51,995 nt of DNA from Bacteroidales bacterium. GTDB lineage: Bacteria; Bacteroidota; Bacteroidia; Bacteroidales; UBA932. Positions 17,673 through 25,495 of this stretch are shown piece after piece. The translations under genes and the position numbers were made by a program. Position 1 is the stretch's first letter, and each line of letters starts with the position of its first letter. Below the pieces are notes generated by a model. That model ran no database searches and was not told where the DNA came from. It was given only the letters and a program-made list of their open reading frames with translations. Location: NCBI GenBank assembly GCA_015060255.1, contig SUYV01000008.1, positions 1-51,995 of the forward strand, written 5' to 3'.

Positions 17673-19091
17673 ATGAAAAGAATCGAAAGCGATCTGATAG
17701 GATCGATGGAGGTCCCTGCTGAGGCCCTCTATGGAGTCCAGACTCTTCGAGGAATCGAGAATTTCCCGATCAGCCGTTTCCGTCTCTCTGAGCATCCGCT
17801 GTTCATCAACGGTCTTGCTCTCACAAAACTTGGTGCCGCAATGGCAAACCATGAGCTCGGTCTTCTTACTGACGAGCAGTATGAGGCTATTGCACAGGCC
17901 TGCAGAGAGATCCTCGCAGGACAGCATCACGACCAGTTCCCTGTGGATATGATCCAGGGTGGAGCAGGTACGACAACTAACATGAATGCGAATGAGGTTA
18001 TCGCAAACCGTGCGCTTCAGATCATGGGCCATGAACTTGGAGACTACAAGCATTGCTCACCAAACGACCATGTAAACTGCTCACAGTCAACAAATGACGC
18101 ATATCCTACAGCTATCCATCTCGGTCTTTATGCTACTCATCAGGAGTTCCTGAAGCATTATCTTCTTCTCATTGAGGCGTTCGAGAAGAAGGCAGTCGAG
18201 TTTGCTGACATCCTCAAGATGGGACGTACACAGCTCGAGGATGCAGTGCCTATGACTCTTGGTCAGACATTCGGTGCCTTTGCTTCCATTCTCAAGGATG
18301 AGATCCGCAACATCAATTTCGCTGCAGAGGAGTTCCTAACTGTCAATATGGGTGCTACTGCAATCGGTACGGGCATTTGTTCAGAGCCTGAGTACGCCGA
18401 GAAGTGTATCGCTGCTCTTCGAGAGATCACTGGCTGGGACATCAAGCTTGCCGATAATCTCGTTGCTGCAACATCAGATACATCCTGCATGGTCGGTTAC
18501 TCGTCAGCAATGCGTCGCATCGCTACCAAGATGAACAAGATCTGCAACGATCTCCGTCTCCTTGCTTCAGGCCCTCGCTGCGGTCTGCACGAGTTCGACC
18601 TCCCAGCTCGTCAGCCGGGTTCTTCAATCATGCCGGGCAAGGTAAATCCTGTGATTCCTGAAGTGATGAACCAGATTTCATACAAGGTGATCGGAAACGA
18701 CCTCTGCGTCGCAATGTCGTCAGAGGAGGCTCAGATGGAGCTCAATGCAATGGAACCGGTAATGGCACAGTGCTGCTTCGAATCTGCAGAGATCCTGATG
18801 AACGGTTTCGACACTCTCCGTATAAACTGCGTAGACGGCATCACAGCAAACCCTGAGCAGTGCCGCAAGTATATCCATGACAGTTTCGGAGTAGTAACAG
18901 CCCTCAATCCTGTGATCGGCTATAAGAATTCTACAAAGATAGCTAAAGAGGCGATGGCGACAGGCAAGAGCGTTTACGACCTTGTCCTTGAGCATGGCAT
19001 CCTTTCAAAGGAAGACCTTGACACGATTCTTGCTCCTGAGAACATGATCAAGCCTGTCAAGCTGGACATCAAGCCGCTGAAGCAGCTTTAA
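17673..19091 (+). CDS. aspA: aspartate ammonia-lyase
   Basis: 472-residue cytoplasmic enzyme that deaminates L-aspartate to fumarate and ammonia, feeding fumarate respiration in anaerobes. It belongs to the aspartase/fumarase superfamily: TTTNMNANEVIANRA, SQSTNDAYPTA, and the signature loop GSSIMPGKVNPVIPEV with the catalytic serine at 317/318. VIPEVMNQISYKVIGND and the N-terminal EVPAEALYGVQTLRGIENFPIS favour aspartase over class II fumarase. Length is normal. A folded repeat begins three bases after the stop and probably forms the transcript's 3' end. Confidence 0.93.
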   Translation: MKRIESDLIGSMEVPAEALYGVQTLRGIENFPISRFRLSEHPLFINGLALTKLGAAMANHELGLLTDEQYEAIAQACREILAGQHHDQFPVDMIQGGAGTTTNMNANEVIANRALQIMGHELGDYKHCSPNDHVNCSQSTNDAYPTAIHLGLYATHQEFLKHYLLLIEAFEKKAVEFADILKMGRTQLEDAVPMTLGQTFGAFASILKDEIRNINFAAEEFLTVNMGATAIGTGICSEPEYAEKCIAALREITGWDIKLADNLVAATSDTSCMVGYSSAMRRIATKMNKICNDLRLLASGPRCGLHEFDLPARQPGSSIMPGKVNPVIPEVMNQISYKVIGNDLCVAMSSEEAQMELNAMEPVMAQCCFESAEILMNGFDTLRINCVDGITANPEQCRKYIHDSFGVVTALNPVIGYKNSTKIAKEAMATGKSVYDLVLEHGILSKEDLDTILAPENMIKPVKLDIKPLKQL

Positions 19092-19093
19092 TA

Positions 19094-19186
19094 AATTATG
19101 GCTTACAGCCACTGGCGGCATTGGCTCCCGAAAAGGGAAGGGGCCCACGAAGTGGGAAGGACCGCCTGTGGCTGTAAGCCATAATT
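19094..19186. repeat. multibranched hairpin element B (25-bp outer arms, one mismatch)
   Basis: Outer arms at 19094-19118 and 19162-19186 (starting AATTATGGCTTACAGCC) are inverted copies with a single mismatch. Inside are two small hairpins, TCCC-gaaaa-GGGA (19126-19138) and CCCAC-gaa-GTGGG (19144-19156). The element fills the whole space between the convergent aspA and pectinesterase genes, where it may terminate both. Its outer arms share no sequence with elements at 5035 or 36616, but the plan is the same. Confidence 0.8.
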
Positions 19187-19199
19187 ATATCTATATAAT

Positions 19200-20771
19200 C
19201 TATTTCAGCCAGTCGGTTCCGACTGATGCACCTTTGAATATTGCAGTTCTGTCTTTATATTCAGCTTCGTATTCCTCAGCTGTGAGCTGGTATGATGCGG
19301 CGAGGCGTCCTGTGACTGAGAGAGGGGAGCCTGCGGCGTCCGTGCTGCCGTATTCTTTCCATCCTGATACTGCAGTCGCCTTTGCAGGATTTGGCGCCGG
19401 GTCGCCATGCCATCCCTTGGCTGGGATTACGGACGACATCTTGCAGTTGATGTATGCTACATTGTCAAAATAGCTCTCGGATCCTCCGGAACGGGCCAGT
19501 GTCATGGTACCGTCAGCCACTCCGGCCGCTTTCGTGATGTTGCAGTTCAGGAAGACGAACCCTTTGTCTTCAGCAGAAGGACAGCGTGCCTGAACGATAT
19601 AGCCGTCACCTGCAGCTCTGATTTCGCATTCTTCGAAGAGGCAGACTTTTGCCGATCCCCAGATGAAGTCGCAGTCGCCTTCCACGAGACATTTGTACAT
19701 CCAGCAGTGTCCCTTTGTGTTGAACGTGTCCTGAAGGCTTATGAGGGCGCAGTTGACGAATGTCAGGTTGTACTGTCCGTTATTGTCGTTATTGTAGATC
19801 ACTTCCGCCTGTCCCGGCTTGCCGTATGTGTTCTTCATAGTCATGTTCTCGAAGCGTATGTCATCGCAGTTCTCGAAGAGGATCACCGCGCGTCCTCCGC
19901 TCTTGCCGACGCCTTCTCCGATGACGGCCGCTTTTGCGGTCGAACCTCCGACTCCGTTTGCAAATTCCTCAGCATTGGCATATTGCAGGACCACTCCGTC
20001 CCGGCTTTCGCCCTTGAAAGTTATCTTGTTGTTCTGACGGGCAAACAGCTGCTCCTCGTATGTTCCGTTCTTGATATTCACTGTCATAGGACTGTTCGGA
20101 CCGCATTTGTATGACCAGTCGATGGCTCCCTGGATAGTGTGGAAATCCGCTTCGCCTGTCTTGGCGACGGTCACAGTCTCCTTGGAGGTCGGCTCTGCCT
20201 TGGTCTTGAAGTTCCATTCCTTTTCTCCGATTCCCTTGAATCCTTCTGCAGTTATTGCAGTCGCATCTATCGTTACATAATATGCTGAAGAATAGTCAAG
20301 CTTGTTGCTGTGCGGACGGATTATCACCTTGTTGCCGTCGACGGTTACAGGCTTGTAGTTCACGACTCTCCATCTTTTGAGTGAAGCTGGGCCCAGGAGG
20401 TCGTGTGTGGTGTTGTATGGAGTATCGTCCATAAGCTTGACTGCCGGTGCGGCAACATCCGCCAGGTCGATCATGTCTGCCAGAGTGCCGTCTTCCTTGA
20501 AGATCTGTATCTTGCCTTCTGTTCCCAGAGCAGGGGCAGACTTGAACTCAAGAGTCAGTTCACCATCGATGAAGGCTCCTGTGCCGGTTGGGGCAACTTC
20601 ATATCCAAGAGTAGGGGTGACCGGTGTCTCCTCATCCTTTGGTTTTTCTTCTTCCTGTTCTTCCTTGTCTGGCTTGCCGTGAATGTGATCATATGATGGC
20701 AGTTCCCTGTCACATGATGCTAATGCGAGGACTGCTGCCGTTACGGCACATAGGGTCTTTCTGAATTTCAT
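19200..20771 (-). CDS. pectinesterase (CE8) lipoprotein
   Basis: 523 residues. The lipoprotein signal ends ALASC (Cys19), followed by an acidic Lys/Glu/Pro-rich linker (DKEEQEEEKPKDEE) and an Ig-like domain (about residues 55-190). The catalytic right-handed beta-helix starts near EADFHTIQGAID. CE8 motifs are NGTYEEQ, SLQDTF (first catalytic Asp), CDFIWGSAKV (second catalytic Asp) and LARSGG (the arginine). It would remove methyl esters from pectin at the cell surface or in the periplasm. No pectate lyase or SusCD pair is nearby, so it is an isolated pectinase gene here. Confidence 0.9.
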   Translation of the reverse strand: MKFRKTLCAVTAAVLALASCDRELPSYDHIHGKPDKEEQEEEKPKDEETPVTPTLGYEVAPTGTGAFIDGELTLEFKSAPALGTEGKIQIFKEDGTLADMIDLADVAAPAVKLMDDTPYNTTHDLLGPASLKRWRVVNYKPVTVDGNKVIIRPHSNKLDYSSAYYVTIDATAITAEGFKGIGEKEWNFKTKAEPTSKETVTVAKTGEADFHTIQGAIDWSYKCGPNSPMTVNIKNGTYEEQLFARQNNKITFKGESRDGVVLQYANAEEFANGVGGSTAKAAVIGEGVGKSGGRAVILFENCDDIRFENMTMKNTYGKPGQAEVIYNNDNNGQYNLTFVNCALISLQDTFNTKGHCWMYKCLVEGDCDFIWGSAKVCLFEECEIRAAGDGYIVQARCPSAEDKGFVFLNCNITKAAGVADGTMTLARSGGSESYFDNVAYINCKMSSVIPAKGWHGDPAPNPAKATAVSGWKEYGSTDAAGSPLSVTGRLAASYQLTAEEYEAEYKDRTAIFKGASVGTDWLK

Positions 20772-20807
20772 ATCGGTCAGTTTAGTCGTTAATGGGGTAG
20801 TTGTGCT

Positions 20808-21182
20808 TTACATCTCTGTTTTCCAGAGTCCGTGTATGTTGCAGTATTCATACACAGCCTTGACTTTACATGAACAGGTGCAGATTACAGCTTCCGGCTT
20901 GTCTGTCAGGTCGACTCTGATACCTCCGTTTTCCGTTTCGACATAAATGAATACTATGTGATGCTCCGGAGTCATCGGGTGTGCAATACTTCCGACTTCT
21001 ACCTTTATGTGGCAATCGTCGATCCGAGTTACGACAGGAACATGTTTTTCGTTGCTTGCGTCTACGGTATTCGGAATGAGTTCCTGCATCTGTTCACCGC
21101 AGCATACGACTTTTACGCCAGAATCCACTACTTTGTGGATTACATTGCCGCATATGCGGCATTTGTAGAATTTTGTTGCCAT
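20808..21182 (-). CDS. dfx: desulfoferrodoxin (superoxide reductase)
   Basis: 124-residue cytoplasmic protein that reduces superoxide to hydrogen peroxide without releasing oxygen, an anaerobe defence. The N-terminal desulforedoxin-type iron site has CRIC and CC (Cys8, 11, 27, 28). The neelaredoxin part carries EKHVPV, AHPMTPEHHI, and the C-terminal YCNIHGLWK providing the Cys and His iron ligands. Both iron centres are therefore present, as in the two-iron class. It lies 36 bases upstream of the pectinesterase on the same strand and is divergent from the FKBP gene. Confidence 0.96.
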   Translation of the reverse strand: MATKFYKCRICGNVIHKVVDSGVKVVCCGEQMQELIPNTVDASNEKHVPVVTRIDDCHIKVEVGSIAHPMTPEHHIVFIYVETENGGIRVDLTDKPEAVICTCSCKVKAVYEYCNIHGLWKTEM

Positions 21183-21257
21183 AATATTTAGATTTTCCTG
21201 TTCAGAAGCAATTTATGTTCCTTAATTACAACTATTCAAATTTTTCATAAAGATAAT

Positions 21258-21265
21258 TATATTTG
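21258..21265 (+). promoter_or_regulatory. TAnnTTTG -7 box for the FKBP/cupin pair
   Basis: TATATTTG, 17 bases before ATG 21283. Confidence 0.55.
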
Positions 21266-21282
21266 TCAAAAATATCCAAATC

Positions 21283-21681
21283 ATGCCGCAGGTCGATAAT
21301 ACTTATAAGTTAAGGAATCAGGAGTTTCTGCAGGAATATGCCCAGAAGCCTGGTGTCAAGATAATGTTCAATGGAGTGATGTATCGTGAGATTTCCAAAG
21401 GTAACGGCCCCAAGCCTTCTCCTAAAAGTTTTGTTACGGTACATTATGTGGGAAAACTTATCAATGGAAAGGTATTCGATCAGACTCAGAAGGGACGTCC
21501 TGCAACATTCCGACTCAATGAACTGATAACAGGATGGATCACTTCCCTCAGGGAAATGCCGTGCGGATCCCGCTGGGAGATAGTCATTCCATATAATCTC
21601 GGTTATGGATCCCGTCCTTCAGGCCCTATAAAGGCTTTTTCAACATTGATCTTTGATATAACTCTTTTAGACGTACGCTGA
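21283..21681 (+). CDS. FKBP-type peptidyl-prolyl cis-trans isomerase
   Basis: 132 residues without a signal peptide, so apparently cytoplasmic. The FKBP fold is clear: FVTVHYVGKLINGKVFDQT, FRLNELITGW, EIVIPYNLGYGSRP, and the closing strand FDITLLDV. It would catalyse proline isomerisation in folding proteins. The short N-terminal extension (KLRNQEFLQEYAQKPGVKIM) resembles the start of many Bacteroidota FKBPs. The cupin gene begins one base after its stop, implying one transcript. Confidence 0.92.
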   Translation: MPQVDNTYKLRNQEFLQEYAQKPGVKIMFNGVMYREISKGNGPKPSPKSFVTVHYVGKLINGKVFDQTQKGRPATFRLNELITGWITSLREMPCGSRWEIVIPYNLGYGSRPSGPIKAFSTLIFDITLLDVR

Positions 21682-21682
21682 T

Positions 21683-22018
21683 ATGATTCTTAAGTATGAC
21701 GATATTCCATTGGTTCATCTTCCTGCTTTCAAAGGAGGAGAGAAGGAACTTGCCGCAAACATGTTCTTTGACGGAACTAACCGTATATTCCGTGGACGAC
21801 TGGTTCCAGGTGCGTCCATAGGTGTCCATACCCACGAAGACAGTTGTGAAGTCATAAATGTGGTTTCAGGCACGGGTGTTCTTCTAGAAGAAGGAATGGA
21901 ACACGAAGTGGCGGCAGGAGACTGTCTTTACTGTCCTAAAGGAGGAACGCATAGTCTCAGGAATCCGTCAGACGCTCAGGAAGATCTTGTCTTTCTTGCG
22001 ACGGTCTGTCAATGCTAA
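21683..22018 (+). CDS. single-domain cupin protein
   Basis: 111 residues forming one conserved cupin barrel: motif 1 GVHTHEDSCEVINVVSG and motif 2 GDCLYCPKGGTHSL, which supply the usual His-His-Glu and His metal ligands. Members range from isomerases to sugar or metabolite sensors, and no specific role is visible. It is co-transcribed with the FKBP gene, one base apart. A strong hairpin follows at 22036. Confidence 0.85.
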   Translation: MILKYDDIPLVHLPAFKGGEKELAANMFFDGTNRIFRGRLVPGASIGVHTHEDSCEVINVVSGTGVLLEEGMEHEVAAGDCLYCPKGGTHSLRNPSDAQEDLVFLATVCQC

Positions 22019-22035
22019 GGTATATGGCAATATGA

Positions 22036-22069
22036 AATAAGGACGTGTCCGCAAGGGCACGTCCTTATT
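22036..22069. terminator. 12-bp hairpin between cupin gene and rnpB
   Basis: AATAAGGACGTG and CACGTCCTTATT pair perfectly around a 10-base loop. It lies 18 bases after the cupin stop on one strand and directly after the RNase P RNA 3' end on the other, so it likely serves both transcripts. Confidence 0.8.
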
Positions 22070-22073
22070 GATG

Positions 22074-22396
22074 ATAGGCAGAACCGTAAGCCGGTTTCTG
22101 TTTTAATCTGTCATTTATCTTCGCAGCCTACCCCCTGGAAAGAAGCGGGCAGCCTCCTTACCCTTGCGGGCATTCCAGTATATTTGGCCTTGCTGGACCT
22201 GGTGCCGTCACCGCCATATGTCGCCATATGACGTCGTGAGCTCTTGCCTCGCGGTTTCACCCTTACCCTTTCGGGCGGTTTGTTTTCTGTTACGGCATTC
22301 ATAAGATTACTCCCATCTGTGCTTTCCACAGCAGGTCGCCCTATCCAGTCCGGACTTTCCTCACCCTTGCGGGCGCGACAGAAACGTTCTACCTAT
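22074..22396 (-). ncRNA. rnpB: RNase P RNA (class A)
   Basis: Catalytic RNA that trims tRNA 5' ends. On the minus strand the universally conserved GAGGAAAGTCCGGAC lies at 22362-22348, and the 3' region reads CAGAAACCGGCTTACGG, the conserved loop contacting tRNA CCA. Helix P1 is formed by ATAGGTAGAAC (from 22396) with GTTCTGCCTAT (to 22074), which sets the ends. Several GC hairpins with GCAAGGGT-type loops fit the class A fold. It starts 12 bases after the stop of the OYE-family gene on the same strand and is followed by a 12-bp terminator hairpin. Confidence 0.95.
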
Positions 22397-22407
22397 ATTT
22401 CAAAGAC

Positions 22408-23664
22408 CTATTTATAGCCGAGCTTACGCTCCATCTTGTCATTCTGCATGTTCATCCTCTCGACTTCCTTTATCAGTGCCGGAGTGATGTCTTCGCAATG
22501 CTTGTGGCACTGCATTGACTTAGAGTACATTCTGCCGATACAGAAGTTGCTGTGAGTACATCCGCTGCAGTGATTCTCGTCCGCCTGCATCTTGTTGACG
22601 AAATCAGTGTCCTCAAGGACGGCTCGTCCCATCTGGATCATAGGGAATCCCTTGTCTATGGCTTCATCTGCGCTCTTCCGGTCTACAACTCCTCCTACAT
22701 ATACGAACGGGAAGTCGGGCATCGCCTCACGGAACTTAAGAGCGTCTTCCATGAAGAAGAGCTTCTTGAAAGGCACTGTAGGCGCTACAATCTTTCCTGC
22801 AAGTGTCACTCCCAACTTAAGCCACCATTTGCTCCAAGGGAAGTAATGGACGATGGTCTTTACCGGGAACTGGCCACGCATCACATACTGCGGGTGGCGG
22901 CTTACGAATCCACCGGAAAGGACAATAGCCTCGATTCCTAGATTGCGGAGCTCCTTTGCCACTTCGATCAGTTCGTCTGTCTCCTGTCCGCCCTTGAATC
23001 CGTCGCGTGTGTTGAGTTTTGCAAACAGAGCCACTTTGCCTTTGCCGGCGGCTACCGCCTTGCTTACGCACATTCTCATGAAACGCATCCTGTTGTCAAG
23101 GCTTCCTCCGAACTCGTCACGACGGTGATTGGTATATGGAGAAAGGAACTGCGAGATAAGGTATCCGTGTCCCGCGTGGATCTCGATTGCGTCGAATCCA
23201 GCCTCGATTGCAAGTTCGACTGCCTTTCCATATGCGTCAGCAACCTCGTTGATCTGCTCCATGTTCATCTTCTGGACGAATGTAGGGGAGTAGAGGTTGA
23301 AGCCGCGGCTTGCTCCATATGGCATGCATCCGCAGATCGTTCTGTGGGACATGTTGCCGCAGTGTCCGAGCTGGATCGATGCCTTTGCACCTTCTGCGTG
23401 AATCGCGTCAGTGAGCTTCTTGAGCTCAGGGACGATCTCCTCGCGCATCCATAGCTGGTTCTCAAACGAGAGACCGCTCTTGCATACTGCAGCATATGCT
23501 ACAGTTGTCATGCCTATACCTCCGCGCGCTACGGCTGTGTGGTAGTCAAACAATTCTTTTGACGGTTTCTGGCCGGGGCACATGGCTTCAAATGCCGCTG
23601 ACCTGATGGTCCTGTTTCTCAGTTCGAGCGGACCGATTCTGTATGGTGTAAATAATTCGCTCAT
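22408..23664 (-). CDS. Old Yellow Enzyme-family NADH:flavin oxidoreductase
   Basis: 418 residues, one TIM-barrel FMN domain: LFTPYRIGPLELRNRTIRSA at the start, IQLGHCGN, FDAIEIHAGHGYLISQFLSP, RRDEFGGSLDNRMRF, and VGGVVDR near the end. The C-terminus has a cysteine cluster (HCSGC, NFCIGR, MQCHKHC) like the [4Fe-4S] loop of 2,4-dienoyl-CoA reductase/BaiCD relatives, but the additional FAD/NAD domain of those proteins is absent. It would reduce an activated C=C bond. Its ATG overlaps the stop of the 5-alpha-reductase gene (TAATG), so the two are translationally coupled and may act on the same substrate class, for example 3-oxo-4-ene steroids or bile acids (inference). Confidence 0.9.
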   Translation of the reverse strand: MSELFTPYRIGPLELRNRTIRSAAFEAMCPGQKPSKELFDYHTAVARGGIGMTTVAYAAVCKSGLSFENQLWMREEIVPELKKLTDAIHAEGAKASIQLGHCGNMSHRTICGCMPYGASRGFNLYSPTFVQKMNMEQINEVADAYGKAVELAIEAGFDAIEIHAGHGYLISQFLSPYTNHRRDEFGGSLDNRMRFMRMCVSKAVAAGKGKVALFAKLNTRDGFKGGQETDELIEVAKELRNLGIEAIVLSGGFVSRHPQYVMRGQFPVKTIVHYFPWSKWWLKLGVTLAGKIVAPTVPFKKLFFMEDALKFREAMPDFPFVYVGGVVDRKSADEAIDKGFPMIQMGRAVLEDTDFVNKMQADENHCSGCTHSNFCIGRMYSKSMQCHKHCEDITPALIKEVERMNMQNDKMERKLGYK

Positions 23665-24443
23665 TACCAGATATATGGTATAATGTGTTTCTTGTTGAGT
23701 TTAGTGTATTCCTCGCCGAATTCCTTTTCGTATTTCTCGGTCAGGGACTTGGCACGTGGACCAAGGTTTGCGAAGGTCCAGATTGCGAAGAGCAGTCCTG
23801 CAGGAGACCATGTGAGGATCGCATAGCCGATCCATTCTGTCAGTTCTCCGAAATAGTTTGCCGATGTCACATATTTATAGAATCCCTTGCGCGGAATGTA
23901 ATGTCTAGTGTCCCCTGGCTTGCGGAGGTTGCGAATGACGTGGTCGGAATGCAGGTTTATGGCCATTCCTGCAAAGAATACGATTGCTCCGATGATGAAC
24001 TGCGGACTCCATAGCCATTCTGTTCCGTACATGCCTGCCGGTGCCTCTCCGTAGAGCCATCCTCCTATGATATATGCATTCAATGTGTTGAATGTGAGGC
24101 CCATGAGCATGATGGCTATCGGCATTGTGCTCTTGCCTCTCATCATCAGAGGAAAGATGAACGACCTCTGGAAGTAGTGAAGGAGGTAGAATGATGCCAT
24201 TATATATAGGACGGCCTTGGAATTGCCTGTGTCTGCTCCTGAAAGAGCGAACCTGATCGTATAATAAAGCATGAAGATGAAAGCAGGGGCTTCCATCAGT
24301 ACCCATGCGACCTTGTTGCTGATCTTCGGCCCCCAGTTCGATGTCGACAGATATCCGTAGCCGGCCTTGAAGAAAAACAAGGCTACGAATACAATGACAG
24401 CCATTACTGTCATTGCAATCATTGTTATATAATATGTATTCAT
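23664..24443 (-). CDS. steroid 5-alpha-reductase (SRD5A) family membrane protein
   Basis: 259-residue integral membrane protein with six or seven hydrophobic segments. The C-terminal third carries the SRD5A hallmark: HYIPRKGFYKYVTSANYFGELTEW with following YAILTWS, then FANLGPRAKS and an end HIIPYIW, closely matching vertebrate 3-oxo-5-alpha-steroid 4-dehydrogenases. The family reduces the delta-4 bond of 3-oxo steroids with NADPH. It has its own TAATTTTG promoter and is followed without gap by an OYE-family reductase. Some Bacteroidales use such enzymes on bile acids or steroid hormones; a lipid precursor is the main alternative substrate. Confidence 0.9.
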   Translation of the reverse strand: MNTYYITMIAMTVMAVIVFVALFFFKAGYGYLSTSNWGPKISNKVAWVLMEAPAFIFMLYYTIRFALSGADTGNSKAVLYIMASFYLLHYFQRSFIFPLMMRGKSTMPIAIMLMGLTFNTLNAYIIGGWLYGEAPAGMYGTEWLWSPQFIIGAIVFFAGMAINLHSDHVIRNLRKPGDTRHYIPRKGFYKYVTSANYFGELTEWIGYAILTWSPAGLLFAIWTFANLGPRAKSLTEKYEKEFGEEYTKLNKKHIIPYIW

Positions 24444-24461
24444 TCCCGTCTAAATATTCTG

Positions 24462-24469
24462 CAAAATTA
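24462..24469 (-). promoter_or_regulatory. TAnnTTTG -7 box for the SRD5A/OYE operon
   Basis: TAATTTTG on the minus strand, 18 bases before ATG 24443. Confidence 0.6.
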
Positions 24470-24499
24470 ATCAAATTTTTTCAATATGCTTTTTTTGAT

Positions 24500-24507
24500 T
24501 ACTTTTG
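24500..24507 (+). promoter_or_regulatory. TAnnTTTG -7 box for the glutaminyl cyclase gene
   Basis: TACTTTTG, 27 bases before the preferred ATG at 24535. Its presence downstream of any earlier start rules in favour of that ATG. Confidence 0.6.
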
Positions 24508-24534
24508 TGGAAGATTAGAATAGATTTGTCATCT

Positions 24535-25290
24535 ATGAGAGCAATATATGTCATATTTATATCATCGCTTTTATTTCTTTCCTGTGCGGATGCATCGGTC
24601 AAGAAATACAGCCTTGAAATAGTTGCTGAACATCCTCACGATGTTGAGGCGTATACTCAGGGACTGTTCTTCGAGGATGGTGAAATGTATGAAAGCACCG
24701 GCCTTCATGGAAAATCAACTTTTCGCAAGGTAGTGCCGGAGACAGGTGAGGTGAAGGATATCATCAGGTTTGACGATAAATATTTTGTCGAAGGCTCAGT
24801 GATGCTGGGTGACAACCTTTACATTCTTACCTGGGAGTCGAAGATGGCTTTCGTGTATGATGCCAAGACTCTGAAGCATAAGTCATCATGGAAGTACCCT
24901 CGTGAAGGATGGGGAATCACAACAGATGGCAGACAGCTGATTGCGTCTGACGGTTCAGCATTCCTTTATTTCATGGATGAGAATTTCCGTCTGGACCGCA
25001 AGGTGACAGTGAAGTTTGAAGACAGGCCGGTACGCTGGCTTAATGAGCTTGAATATATTGATGGAAAGATCTGGGCGAATGTATATACATCCGACGAGAT
25101 CGTGATCATCAATCCGAAGGATGGAAGGGTAGAGGGAATCATCGATTGCCGCGGACTTCTGCCAAAGGAATTGCATACGCCTGATACAGATGTGCTTAAC
25201 GGCATAGCCTATGATGAAAAGACCGGCAAGATCTATCTTACGGGAAAGAACTGGCCGAAACTTTACGAAATAAAACTGGTAAGACAGTAA
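24535..25290 (+). CDS. glutaminyl-peptide cyclotransferase lipoprotein
   Basis: 251 residues. The lipoprotein signal MRAIYVIFISSLLFLSC places Cys17 at the mature N-terminus. The rest is the plant/bacterial-type glutamine cyclotransferase beta-propeller: HDVEAYTQGLFFEDGEMYESTGLHGKS, YILTWESKMAFVYD, EGWGITTDG, LNELEYIDGKIWANVY, DVLNGIAYDEKTGKIYLTGKNWP. It converts N-terminal glutamine of exported proteins to pyroglutamate, a common modification in Bacteroidota because signal peptidase I often leaves glutamine at position 1. I chose ATG 24535, not the in-frame codon 30 bases earlier, because the promoter box lies between. A repeat hairpin follows. Confidence 0.92.
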   Translation: MRAIYVIFISSLLFLSCADASVKKYSLEIVAEHPHDVEAYTQGLFFEDGEMYESTGLHGKSTFRKVVPETGEVKDIIRFDDKYFVEGSVMLGDNLYILTWESKMAFVYDAKTLKHKSSWKYPREGWGITTDGRQLIASDGSAFLYFMDENFRLDRKVTVKFEDRPVRWLNELEYIDGKIWANVYTSDEIVIINPKDGRVEGIIDCRGLLPKELHTPDTDVLNGIAYDEKTGKIYLTGKNWPKLYEIKLVRQ

Positions 25291-25314
25291 CGTCATACCT
25301 GACGTGGAGAATTT

Positions 25315-25342
25315 GACGTCATCCCCGACCTGTTCGGGGAAC
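25315..25342. repeat. short palindromic repeat (GTCATCCCCGACC...CGGGGA)
   Basis: TCCCCGACC-TGTT-CGGGGA hairpin 25 bases after the cyclotransferase stop; same family as the repeats at 8358-8453, in opposite orientation to the first of them. It may terminate the upstream transcript. Confidence 0.65.
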
Positions 25343-25349
25343 CATATAA

Positions 25350-25432
25350 CAATTGCAGGGGTGCTCCGGGCGACCGGGGCTGAGATCATACCCAGGAACC
25401 TGATCCGGATAATGCCGGCGTAGGAAGCAGAA
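25350..25432 (+). promoter_or_regulatory. TPP riboswitch (thi box)
   Basis: Thiamine pyrophosphate-sensing RNA upstream of the TonB-dependent receptor. Conserved blocks are all present in order: GGGGTGC, GGCTGAGA (25378-25385), ACCC, GAACCTGATC, GGATAATGCCGGCGTAGGAA. P1 closes through TGC at 25354-25356 with GCA at 25427-25429. Downstream are a 7-bp hairpin (GTGTATA/TATACAC, 25439-25455) and an intrinsic terminator at 25459-25495, which would be the switched expression platform. High thiamine should reduce expression of the receptor. Confidence 0.95.
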
Positions 25433-25458
25433 TCTCATGTGTATATCGTATACACGCC

Positions 25459-25495
25459 CCTTGCATAAATGTGTAAGCATTATGCGAGGTTTTTT
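25459..25495 (+). terminator. intrinsic terminator of the TPP riboswitch overlapping the receptor start codon
   Basis: CCTTGCATAA (25459-25468) pairs with TTATGCGAGG (25480-25489), ten pairs with one G-T, followed by six T. The preferred ATG of the receptor (25482-25484) lies inside the 3' arm, and the T tract encodes part of its signal peptide. The hairpin could thus block both elongation and initiation of translation. Confidence 0.8.

Noticed and set aside
17673..19091. Fumarase class II instead of aspartase
   Set aside because: The substrate-loop and N-terminal sequences match aspartase more closely; fumarase remains a low-probability alternative.
19407..20114. 235-codon plus-strand frame opposite the pectinesterase
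   Set aside because: The CE8 motifs on the other strand are unambiguous; this is a mirror frame.
13483..20771. Polysaccharide utilisation locus linking the GH3 and pectinesterase genes
   Set aside because: No SusC/SusD pair or dedicated regulator lies between them, and the intervening genes are unrelated metabolic genes on both strands.
22111..22329. Possible small protein on the minus strand
   Set aside because: Lies entirely within RNase P RNA, whose conserved core is clear.
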